Made by a program: the position numbers and the translations under genes | Shown here: piece by piece, positions 26,754 through 34,574 of the stretch | Layout: each line of letters begins with the position of its first letter | Position numbering within the stretch: position 1 is the first letter of the stretch | From: Nitrospirota bacterium | Lineage (GTDB): Bacteria > Nitrospirota > Nitrospiria > Nitrospirales > Nitrospiraceae | Direction: 5' to 3' | NCBI GenBank assembly: GCA_016200355.1 | Contig: JACQEY010000239.1 | Span: 1-36,535 of the forward strand | DNA: 36,535 nt | Notes under the pieces: model-generated | Database searches by the model: none | What the model saw: the letters and a program-made list of their open reading frames with translations, nothing else | Told to the model about the DNA's origin: nothing

Positions 26754-27020
26754 TTACCGGGTTCCCACCGGTTGTACCGAGGGGAGATCGACATCCTGCC
26801 CCTGTAGCATTAGGTCCGGTTGTGATTCGGTCGATTCGGCTGCCGCTGCGGCCTCATGCTGTTTCTTTTCAAGCGCCTCTAACTTCTTTTGCCGCTCAAT
26901 GGTCGGAGTCACACCGACCATTTCAGGAGGAATCGGCGACCCCACGGTCCCGCAGGCCACCAACATTCCCATCGTCATACCCACGACGATAAACGTTGCT
27001 TGCGGCCTCCGCACCGTCAT
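26754..27020 (-). CDS. Small lipoprotein (possible LptM/YifL-type)
   Basis: MTVRRPQATFIVVGMTMGMLVACGTVGSPIPPEMVGVTPT; lipobox LVAC followed by CG-x-x-G-x-P; ATGA overlap with argH. Confidence 0.65.
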   Translation of the reverse strand: MTVRRPQATFIVVGMTMGMLVACGTVGSPIPPEMVGVTPTIERQKKLEALEKKQHEAAAAAESTESQPDLMLQGQDVDLPSVQPVGTR

Positions 27021-28429
27021 GAGAACATCCTCTCGAGTTCTTGAATGCGCTGTTCCACTCTCGCTCGGGCAGTGCCGCCTACCTGAGACTTCCGATCGAT
27101 GGCGGAAGTGACTGTCAACCGAGCGAACAGACCCTTTTCAATTCGTTCGGAAAATGTCCGCAGCTCCTCAAGCGAGAAACTCGTGAGTTCGCGGCCTTGA
27201 TCCAGTGCAGCCCGCACCAGCCGGCCCGTGATCGCATGCGCCTCGCGAAATGGTACGCCCCTGGTCACAAGGTAGTCCGCCACTTCCGTGGCCAGCATCC
27301 CACCACCCTGAACCGCTTGCTTGAGAACGTCCCGGTTGACGGTGAGTCGGCGCATCAGTTCCGTCAAGACTTTCACCGAGGCAGTGACGGTATCGAGGGC
27401 ATCGAAGAGTGCCGGTTTATCTTCCTGAAGATCTCGATTATAGCTCAAGGGGAGAGCCTTGAGCGTCGTCAACAGATTGACCAAATGGCCATAGACCCGC
27501 CCCGTCTTGCCTCGCACCAATTCCGGCACATCGGGATTCTTCTTCTGCGGCATCATACTGCTCCCGGTACAGAAGGCGTCGGGAAGCTCAACGAATTGAA
27601 ACTCCTGGGACGACCAGAGAATTAATTCTTCACTGAGCCGGGACAGGTGCATCATCGTGATCGACAGCGCCGAGGCCACCTCGATGATGAAGTCCCGATC
27701 GGACACGGCATCGAGACTGTTTTGCGTCACGGAGGGAAAGCCCAACAGACCAGCGATGAACCGGCGATCGAGTGGGTAGTTCGTCCCCGCAAGTGCGCCG
27801 GACCCCAACGGCATGACATTCAAGCGCATTGATGCATCGCGAAATCGCCCCTTGTCCCGCTCGATCATTTCCACATAGGCCAAGAGATGATGCGCGAACA
27901 GCACCGGCTGGGCACGCTGGAGATGCGTATAGCCCGGCATGGCAACCGTTCGATTCGCCTTTCCCTTCGCCACCAAAACCCGCTGAAAGTTTTCCAGATG
28001 CTCCACGAGCTGACTGAGGTGATCCCGCATATAGAGCCGAATATCCAGCGCGACCTGGTCATTCCGGCTCCGGCCCGTGTGCAACTTGCCGCCGAGCGGA
28101 CCGATCAATTCTGTCAGCCGGCGCTCGATCGCCATGTGAATATCTTCATCCTGCGGGGTAAAGCGAAAGCGGCCCCGATCCAGTTCCGTCTTCACCGACT
28201 CCAGGCCCCGCACGATCGTCCTGGTTTCAGAGGCGGTCAACACGCGCGCCTTCCCTAACGTCTTGCAATGGGCGATGCTACCCTGAATGTCATAGACGTA
28301 GAGACGGCGATCGACCGACACAGATACGGTGAACGATTCCACCAACCGGTTCGTCTTGTGTCTGAACCGCCCGCTCCAAGCTTTTCCACCTTCCGGCGTG
28401 GCAGGGCTGCGGCCCGTTGCTCGTGCCAT
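27017..28429 (-). CDS. argH: Argininosuccinate lyase
   Basis: AWSGRFRHKTNRLVESFTVSVSVDRRLYVYDIQGSIAH; GSSMMPQKKNPDVPELVRGKTGRVYG. Confidence 0.97.
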   Translation of the reverse strand: MARATGRSPATPEGGKAWSGRFRHKTNRLVESFTVSVSVDRRLYVYDIQGSIAHCKTLGKARVLTASETRTIVRGLESVKTELDRGRFRFTPQDEDIHMAIERRLTELIGPLGGKLHTGRSRNDQVALDIRLYMRDHLSQLVEHLENFQRVLVAKGKANRTVAMPGYTHLQRAQPVLFAHHLLAYVEMIERDKGRFRDASMRLNVMPLGSGALAGTNYPLDRRFIAGLLGFPSVTQNSLDAVSDRDFIIEVASALSITMMHLSRLSEELILWSSQEFQFVELPDAFCTGSSMMPQKKNPDVPELVRGKTGRVYGHLVNLLTTLKALPLSYNRDLQEDKPALFDALDTVTASVKVLTELMRRLTVNRDVLKQAVQGGGMLATEVADYLVTRGVPFREAHAITGRLVRAALDQGRELTSFSLEELRTFSERIEKGLFARLTVTSAIDRKSQVGGTARARVEQRIQELERMFS

Positions 28430-29640
28430 CAGGAGGAGGCCTTCTTTCTTTGGGCTCTGATTTTCAGCCGCAACGCGTTCAACCGAATAAAACCCTCGGC
28501 ATCTTTCTGGTTATAGACTTCATCCTCTTCAAATGTTGCGATGTCGAGACGATAGAGCGAATTCTTCGACTTGCGTCCAGCCAATGTGCAACTCCCCTTA
28601 TAGAGCTTCACCCGCGCCGTGCCGGTCACGTCCTTCTGCGCCGCATCGATCGAGGTTTGAAGCATCTCTCGTTCAGGGCTGAACCAATAGCCGTTGTAAA
28701 TCAGATCGGCGAACCTCGGGATCAAACTGTCCCTGAAGTGCAACACCTCGCGATCCATTGTCAACGACTCGATTCCGCGATGCGCCACATGGAGGATCGT
28801 CCCGCCCGGAGTTTCATAGACCCCGCGAGATTTCATTCCGACGTAGCGATTCTCCACCAGATCGACACGCCCAACTCCATGTGCGCCGCCCAACTTGTTG
28901 AGGTGCGCCAACAACGTCGCCGGGCTCATCTTCTTGCCGTCGACAGCCACCGGATTACCCGCCTCGTAGTCAATCTCGACTTCGAGTGGCTTGTTCGGCG
29001 CCTGCTCCGGCGACACCGTCATTTGAAAGATTTCATCCGGCGGGGATTCCCAAGGATCTTCGAGAATGCCGCCCTCATAACTCACATGGAACAAATTCAG
29101 ATCCATGCTATAGGGCTTGGCTTTCGTTGCCGTCACGGGAATGCCGTGCCGATCGGCATACTCGATCAATTCGCGCCGCGACTTCATCGTCCATTCACGC
29201 CAAGGCGCGATGATCTTGAGACTTGGAGCCAGCGCCGTATAGGTCAGCTCGAACCGCACTTGGTCGTTGCCCTTTCCGGTGGAGCCATGCGACACCGCCT
29301 CGGCGCCTTCTTTGAGCGCAATCTCAGCCTGACGCCGCGCAATGAGGGGCCGCGCGATCGAGGTCCCGAGCAGATAACAGCCTTCGTATATGGCATTCCC
29401 GCGTAACATCGGAAAGACATAGTCTTTCACAAAGGTCTCGCGCAGATCCTCGACATAGACCTTTTTCACGCCGAGCTTTTGCGCCTTTGCCTTGATCGCT
29501 TGCAGATCTTCGCCTTGCCCAAGATCGGCGCAGAACGCGATCACCTCGCAGTCGTAAGTTTCTTGCAGCCACTTCAAGATCACAGAGGTATCGAGTCCGC
29601 CTGAATAGGCCAGCACCACTTTCTTGATGACACGACTCAT
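28429..29640 (-). CDS. argG: Argininosuccinate synthase
   Basis: [57 protein letters not shown]. Confidence 0.97.
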   Translation of the reverse strand: MSRVIKKVVLAYSGGLDTSVILKWLQETYDCEVIAFCADLGQGEDLQAIKAKAQKLGVKKVYVEDLRETFVKDYVFPMLRGNAIYEGCYLLGTSIARPLIARRQAEIALKEGAEAVSHGSTGKGNDQVRFELTYTALAPSLKIIAPWREWTMKSRRELIEYADRHGIPVTATKAKPYSMDLNLFHVSYEGGILEDPWESPPDEIFQMTVSPEQAPNKPLEVEIDYEAGNPVAVDGKKMSPATLLAHLNKLGGAHGVGRVDLVENRYVGMKSRGVYETPGGTILHVAHRGIESLTMDREVLHFRDSLIPRFADLIYNGYWFSPEREMLQTSIDAAQKDVTGTARVKLYKGSCTLAGRKSKNSLYRLDIATFEEDEVYNQKDAEGFIRLNALRLKIRAQRKKASS

Positions 29641-30656
29641 CGTCTCGTTCGACTCCTCTTGCCTAATAGGTTCGTTAAGATGGCCTTCTGCATATGCAAC
29701 CGATTCTCTGCCTGGTCAATGATGACCGACTGCGGACCATCCAGGACGTCGGCACTGATTTCTTCACCCCGGTGGGCGGGTAAACAATGCATGACGATCG
29801 CATCGGGCTTGGCGCGATGCAACAGGCGGCTGTTCACTTGATAGGGCGCCAAGACTTTTAATCGTCGCGCATGCTCCCGCTCACGTCCCATGCTGATCCA
29901 GACGTCGGTGTAAATGACGTCCGCTTCCTTCGCCGCGATATGAGGGTCGTGCCCGATCTCGATCACCGCACCAGTTTTTGCCGCTTCCACTCTAGCCCGA
30001 TCCACAACATGCTGCTCCGGCTGATACCCCTCCGGACAACCGAGGGTGATGGTCATCCCCATCTTCGCCGCTGCCTCGATCAATGAATTCGCCACATTAT
30101 TGCCGTCGCCGATATAGGCGATCTTGATCCCCTGCAATCGGCCCTTCTTCTCACGAATGGTCAAGAGGTCTGAGAGGGCCTGACAAGGATGGCTCAGATC
30201 GGTCAGCCCATTGATCACCGGCATCGTCGCTTCCCGCGCCCATTCCTCCACGATCGCGTGGTCATAGGTGCGGATGACGATCGCGTCGAGATAGCGCGAC
30301 AATACACGCGCCGTATCGGCGACACTTTCTCCGCGCGAGAGTTGGATGTCGGCCATGGGCAGGACCAGAGCATGGCCACCCAACTGGTTCATGCCGGCCT
30401 CGAACGACACCCGCGTTCTCGTCGAGGGTTTCTGGAACAGGAGCCCCAACGTCCTCCCTGGCAACAGTGGATGAAGAACCCCGCGTTGCTGCTTGTCTTT
30501 CAACAGAGCCGCCGATGCCAGCAAACCCTCCACCTCCGCCTTGCTGAGGGCCGCCACATCCAGAAAATCTTTTTTGCCGGCCCGCAGGCCTGTCGCTCGT
30601 GTGGTCATTCCGGTTGTGTCCATTCGGCGGGAATATGCTTTATGCCGCCTGTTCAC
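29637..30656 (-). CDS. argF: Ornithine carbamoyltransferase
   Basis: [68 protein letters not shown]. The start may be internal (about 30623). Confidence 0.96.
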   Translation of the reverse strand: MNRRHKAYSRRMDTTGMTTRATGLRAGKKDFLDVAALSKAEVEGLLASAALLKDKQQRGVLHPLLPGRTLGLLFQKPSTRTRVSFEAGMNQLGGHALVLPMADIQLSRGESVADTARVLSRYLDAIVIRTYDHAIVEEWAREATMPVINGLTDLSHPCQALSDLLTIREKKGRLQGIKIAYIGDGNNVANSLIEAAAKMGMTITLGCPEGYQPEQHVVDRARVEAAKTGAVIEIGHDPHIAAKEADVIYTDVWISMGREREHARRLKVLAPYQVNSRLLHRAKPDAIVMHCLPAHRGEEISADVLDGPQSVIIDQAENRLHMQKAILTNLLGKRSRTRR

Positions 30657-31836
30657 TGAAAATCTGACCGAGCGTATCGATCAAGCGATCGATTTCCAGT
30701 TGAGTGATGATGAGGGGCGGCACGAACCGCAGCACATGCTCACCGGTCCCATTGATCAAAATGCCTCGTGCCAAACACTCGCTCACGATGGTTTTCCCAT
30801 CCATATCGAGATCCATCCCCTGCAAGAGACCGAGACCACGCACCTCTCGCACCACCCGATGTCGCGCCTTACAATCGGATAAGCCCTTCGCAAAATACTC
30901 TCCCATTTGGCGCGCATGATCGAGTACCTTGCCCTCCAGCAAAGCACGACAGACGGCCAAGCCAGCCGCGCAAGCGAGCGGATTGCCGCCGAAAGTCGAG
31001 GCGTGACTGCCAGGTGAGAAGGCCTTTGCGACAGAGTCCGTCGCAAGACAGGCCCCGATAGGCACGCCGCCGCCCAATCCTTTTGCCAAGGTCATGATGT
31101 CCGGCTGCACCCCCAATTGCTCGTAAGCGAACAGCGTCCCAGTGCGTCCCATCCCGGTCTGTATTTCATCGAACATCAACAGCACATCTTTTTTCGAGCA
31201 CAGATCTCTTACCTGCTTCAAATACTCACGATCCGCGACGTAGACGCCCCCCTCACCCTGAATCGGCTCAAGCAGAATTGCCGCGGTCTTGTCGGTCACG
31301 GACCGTTCCAGTTCTTCCAGATTATTGAAGGCGACATAGCGAAAACCCGGGAGCAACGGCTCGTAGTCCTTCTGTACTTTCTCCTGGCCCGTTGCCGTCA
31401 ATGTCGCGAACGTCCGCCCGTGGAACGAGTTCTTCATCGTCACGATCTCGAACCTCCCGGCCCCATACTTGTCATGGGAATACAGGCGGGCCAGCTTGAT
31501 CGCCGCTTCATTCGCCTCCGCCCCGCTGTTGCAAAAGAACACCTTGTCGGCAAACGAGTGATCCACCAGCATCTGCGCCAGTTTCACTTGCGGTTCGGTG
31601 TAATAGAGGTTCGAGGTATGGATCAGCTGCGCAGCTTGGCGCTGGATCGCCTGAACCAGATCAGGATGGCCATGCCCGAGGACGTTCACCGCAATCCCGC
31701 CGACGAAATCGAGGTACTCTCGCCCCTCGAGATCGTACACCTTCGTCCCACGCCCTCGCACGATCGAGAGCGGTTGACGCGTATAGGTCTGCATCAAATA
31801 ACGTGCGGCGTCCTGCTTCAGTTCTTCTGTCGGCAT
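30640..31836 (-). CDS. argD: Acetylornithine aminotransferase
   Basis: FVGGIAVNVLGHGHPDLVQAI, FFCNSGAEANEAAIKLARLY, LMFDEIQTGMGRTGTLFAYE, TFGGNPLACAAG. Start at MPTEEL. Confidence 0.95.
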   Translation of the reverse strand: MPTEELKQDAARYLMQTYTRQPLSIVRGRGTKVYDLEGREYLDFVGGIAVNVLGHGHPDLVQAIQRQAAQLIHTSNLYYTEPQVKLAQMLVDHSFADKVFFCNSGAEANEAAIKLARLYSHDKYGAGRFEIVTMKNSFHGRTFATLTATGQEKVQKDYEPLLPGFRYVAFNNLEELERSVTDKTAAILLEPIQGEGGVYVADREYLKQVRDLCSKKDVLLMFDEIQTGMGRTGTLFAYEQLGVQPDIMTLAKGLGGGVPIGACLATDSVAKAFSPGSHASTFGGNPLACAAGLAVCRALLEGKVLDHARQMGEYFAKGLSDCKARHRVVREVRGLGLLQGMDLDMDGKTIVSECLARGILINGTGEHVLRFVPPLIITQLEIDRLIDTLGQIFSEQAA

Positions 31837-31980
31837 GACAGACGTATCCCTTCGTAAAGCAAGGGAAAGTAGCATAGGCTTGTCGGTGGAATCAACTTGG
31901 ATGAAGCAGTGGAGTGTGTGAGGCGCAGTCACGTCGCTTCTTTGCCCAGGTGGCACCTACATTGTGATACTCTCGGGTGG

Positions 31981-32631
31981 ATGAAACTCTGCGCACAGTG
32001 CCAACAGCAGAACCAAGACGACTCCAAATTCTGCTACCAGTGCGGAACCGCACTTGCCGTCGAGCCTGAACCACCGATCGCGAGCCCCGTGGCCCCCGCC
32101 ACCCCTACAATCCATCCCGATGAACATCTCTGGCGCCAATTCATCGGCCCCTACGCCGATCAATATCTGAAACATTTTAAAAAGTTTGGATTAGGGGGAG
32201 AACCGAAGTTCGCCCTGACGTGGAATTGGCCGGCCTTTCTCTATATTTCCTTCCTCTGGTTTCTCTACCGAAAAATGTATGTGTACGCGGCGGTCTACGC
32301 CCTCGGTCCGATGATCTCGACCTACTTGACCGGCGATATGACCGTGGGTCTCGTCTGGAGCATCATGGCCGGAGCGACCGCGAATTATGTGTATTACTGG
32401 CACTGCCGTGAACGTATCGGTGAGATCAAGAAGAGCGCAGGGATCGATCCGGCAAAGCAGGATGAAGCACTGAGGGAGGCTGGAGGAGTCCAGCCCTATG
32501 TGATCTGGATCGGAGTCGCCTTGTACGTGTTATTCGCAATCACCATGTTCAAAATGCTTCAGGATGGCCTGCCGGATGGTGAACGGCCGCTAGAGAAGCC
32601 AGCAAAACCGACTGCAGCGAGCAGCGTGTAA
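31981..32631 (+). CDS. Zinc-ribbon plus DUF2628-like membrane protein
   Basis: MKLCAQCQQQNQDDSKFCYQCGTAL, then an inner-membrane region (WPAFLYISFLWFLYRKMYVYAAVYALGPMISTYL). Confidence 0.8.
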   Translation: MKLCAQCQQQNQDDSKFCYQCGTALAVEPEPPIASPVAPATPTIHPDEHLWRQFIGPYADQYLKHFKKFGLGGEPKFALTWNWPAFLYISFLWFLYRKMYVYAAVYALGPMISTYLTGDMTVGLVWSIMAGATANYVYYWHCRERIGEIKKSAGIDPAKQDEALREAGGVQPYVIWIGVALYVLFAITMFKMLQDGLPDGERPLEKPAKPTAASSV

Positions 32632-32728
32632 GTATGGGTGCGCTTGCGTCTGTATGGTGTCAGCCGGTCGGTGCCGTGGGCAATTGAGCCAACAATCCTC
32701 TTCCCACATTTCATTTTTCTGCATCGAA

Positions 32729-32758
32729 GTATCAAGTCAAGCAACGATCCCATCGCGC
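32729..32758 (+). repeat. Direct repeat copy 1 (TCAAGTCAAGCAACG family)
   Basis: GTATCAAGTCAAGCAACGATCCCATCGCGC. Confidence 0.8.
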
Positions 32759-32841
32759 GTCATTGACCCACCAAGTGAGGCTTGCTAATATGAGCACGTC
32801 GTCGTGTGTGAGCCACGATGTCCGCTCTTGGAGGGTCGTCC

Positions 32842-33066
32842 ATGCGCTACGAACGAATCAGCATCGATCCGCAGATCTGTAGCGGCAAACCCTGTATTCG
32901 TGGGACTCGAATTATGGTGACGAACATCCTCGGGTTGATCGCCGGGGGCTACACGAACGAGCAGATTCTTCACACCTACCCGGAGCTGACCCGCGAAGAT
33001 CTTGCCGCCGCGCTGGACTATGTCAGTCACGTGGTCGACGAAGACAAAGTGATTCCTCGTGCCTGA
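32842..33066 (+). CDS. DUF433 family putative antitoxin
   Basis: MRYERISIDPQICSGKPCIRGTRIMVTNILGLIAGGYTNEQILHTYPELTREDLAAALDYVSH is a canonical DUF433 pattern. Confidence 0.92.
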   Translation: MRYERISIDPQICSGKPCIRGTRIMVTNILGLIAGGYTNEQILHTYPELTREDLAAALDYVSHVVDEDKVIPRA

Positions 33067-33436
33067 GGCACTCACCGGTCTGCTGGATCAAAATGTCCCC
33101 CGTGCAATCGCTCACTGGCTCCGCGCCCGACGCGCACCGTGAACGATCTACCATACCTCAGATGTCGCCCTGTCGGGACGTCCCGATGCAGAAGTCTTTG
33201 CCTGGACGCAGCACCGACACGCCATCATTGTGACCTTCGACGAAGACTTCGCCGATCAACGGTCCTTTCCCATGGGCTCCCACGCAGGGATCATCCGGCT
33301 CCGAGTCTGGCCGACCACCATCGAAGAAACCCAAGACGCGCTCGAGCGACTCCTCGCAGAAGTGCCCGATGCGGAACTCGCGGGGGCACTCGTCATCATC
33401 GACCGTGACGCGATTAGGGTCCGTCGGGGTCAATAA
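33059..33436 (+). pseudogene. DUF5615 (PIN-like) putative toxin interrupted by in-frame TGA at 33140-33142
   Basis: GTG start overlapping the antitoxin stop: VPEALTGLLDQNVPRAIAHWLRARRAP*TIYHTSDVALSGRPDAEVFAWTQHRHAIIVTFDEDFADQRSFP...RVRRGQ*; one frame apart from a single TGA. Confidence 0.82.
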
Positions 33437-33530
33437 TCTGTAGGCTATGTCATTGGGACGTTCTGCAACATCTGTCATGTCGTGTGACCGTGGAAGCATG
33501 AATCGACCGGGCGACTAGAAGCAGCAGGTC

Positions 33531-33557
33531 TCAAGTCAAGCAACGACCCCACCTCGC
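33531..33557 (+). repeat. Direct repeat copy 2 (TCAAGTCAAGCAACG family)
   Basis: TCAAGTCAAGCAACGACCCCACCTCGC. Confidence 0.8.
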
Positions 33558-33564
33558 ACGCCCC

Positions 33565-33598
33565 TTGAGTCTGTGAAAATTATGCGCTATATTATGCG
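33565..33598 (+). promoter_or_regulatory. Putative promoter and tandem operator of the Phd/RelE-type module
   Basis: TTGAGT - 17 bp - TATATT; direct repeats ATTATGCG at 33579-33586 and 33591-33598 overlap the -10. Confidence 0.5.
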
Positions 33599-33624
33599 TA
33601 CAATTTATCACAATGAGGTGCGCC

Positions 33625-33918
33625 ATGGCCGTCGCATACAAGAAAGATGAAATACTCAGCGCTTCCAAAGTAGCGCGTTCCTTCGGACAGGTATTGGCTG
33701 ATCTAAGCGGTAAACGCCGCCGCCGCGTGGCGGTCGTCAAGAACAACCACTTGGAGGCGATTCTCCTCCCCATTGAGGACTACGAAACGATGGCGGAGGC
33801 CCTTGCCATTCTGGAACATCTTGAGATCTATCGTCTCGTACAGGAACGGAAAGGCAAGAAACGTCCCAACACCATTAGCCTCGATGCCTTGCTGAAGGAA
33901 CAACGCCTTGCCGTATAG
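33625..33918 (+). CDS. Phd/YefM-type antitoxin
   Basis: ILSASKVARSFGQVLADLSGKRRRRVAVVKNNHLEAILLPIEDYETMAEALAILE. Confidence 0.88.
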   Translation: MAVAYKKDEILSASKVARSFGQVLADLSGKRRRRVAVVKNNHLEAILLPIEDYETMAEALAILEHLEIYRLVQERKGKKRPNTISLDALLKEQRLAV

Positions 33919-34216
33919 AGTCACCCTTACGGCGGAGGCTGCCGACGACTTTCGGCACCTCGATGGTTCCCTGAAAAAACAGGTCGCCAAGCAGCTTAAA
34001 AAGCTCGAAACGTCTCCCCTTCTCGGCGAGCACTTGGGAAATAGGGCAGGTCTCGACCTCACAGGCTATTACAAGCTCTATGCGGCAAAGAAGGGGGTCA
34101 GAATCGTCTACCGCATCATTGAACAGAACATAATTGTGGAAGTGGTGGCGATCGGGAAACGTGAGGACATGAGCGTCTACCAAACCTCGCTCAAGCGAAT
34201 CAGCTCAACATCCTGA
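33908..34216 (+). CDS. RelE/ParE-superfamily toxin
   Basis: TTG start overlapping the antitoxin; YRVTLTAEAADDFRHLDGSLKKQVAKQLKKLETSPLLGEHLGNRAGLDLTGYYKLYAAKKGVRIVYRIIEQNIIVEVVAIGKRED. Confidence 0.92.
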   Translation: MPYRVTLTAEAADDFRHLDGSLKKQVAKQLKKLETSPLLGEHLGNRAGLDLTGYYKLYAAKKGVRIVYRIIEQNIIVEVVAIGKREDMSVYQTSLKRISSTS

Positions 34217-34236
34217 TTAATCACCCTCAGCCAGGC

Positions 34237-34258
34237 AAGACAGATCCGCATCTGTCTT
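34237..34258. other. Perfect 9-bp inverted repeat with 4-nt loop downstream of the toxin gene
   Basis: AAGACAGAT-CCGC-ATCTGTCTT. Confidence 0.6.
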
Positions 34259-34393
34259 AACGATGCGTTGGCGCGCATTGCCGCGACTGGTGATGTGGTA
34301 GATCGCGTGGAAAATTCAATTCGCAGCGGACGGGCCATGGTGGGATAGTCCACCGATGAGCATGTCGTTTTGTAAGACCCACCTGGTGGCGCA

Positions 34394-34416
34394 GTATCAA
34401 GTCAAGCAACGCCCCA
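34394..34416 (+). repeat. Direct repeat copy 3 (TCAAGTCAAGCAACG family)
   Basis: GTATCAAGTCAAGCAACGCCCCA. Confidence 0.8.
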
Positions 34417-34574
34417 GGTGATCCACCCAAAAGCCTTCTTTCCATGCTAATCCCAGCAGGATTGAACGCGAGTGCCAGGGAGGAATGGGTCCATCTCTAG
34501 GGCAAACTCGCTCCCAAGTTGGGGTGCTTTCCCATGGGGAAAGGGGTATTCTGCAGCGGTCTATTGGATTGCTC

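Noticed and set aside
33140-33142. TGA as a selenocysteine codon in the DUF5615 toxin
   Set aside because: No recognisable SECIS hairpin directly after the codon, no selenoprotein precedent that I know of in this family, and Trp fits the position.
34217-34327. Open frame after the relE stop (LITLSQARQIRICLNDALARIAATGDVVDRVENSIRSGRAMVG) as a gene remnant
   Set aside because: No start codon context or recognisable family; too short to support beyond chance.
32729-34416. Classical integron attC sites
   Set aside because: I could not identify paired R'/R'' core sites (RYYYAAC / GTTRRRY) with a foldable stem around the repeats, and no integrase gene is in the window.
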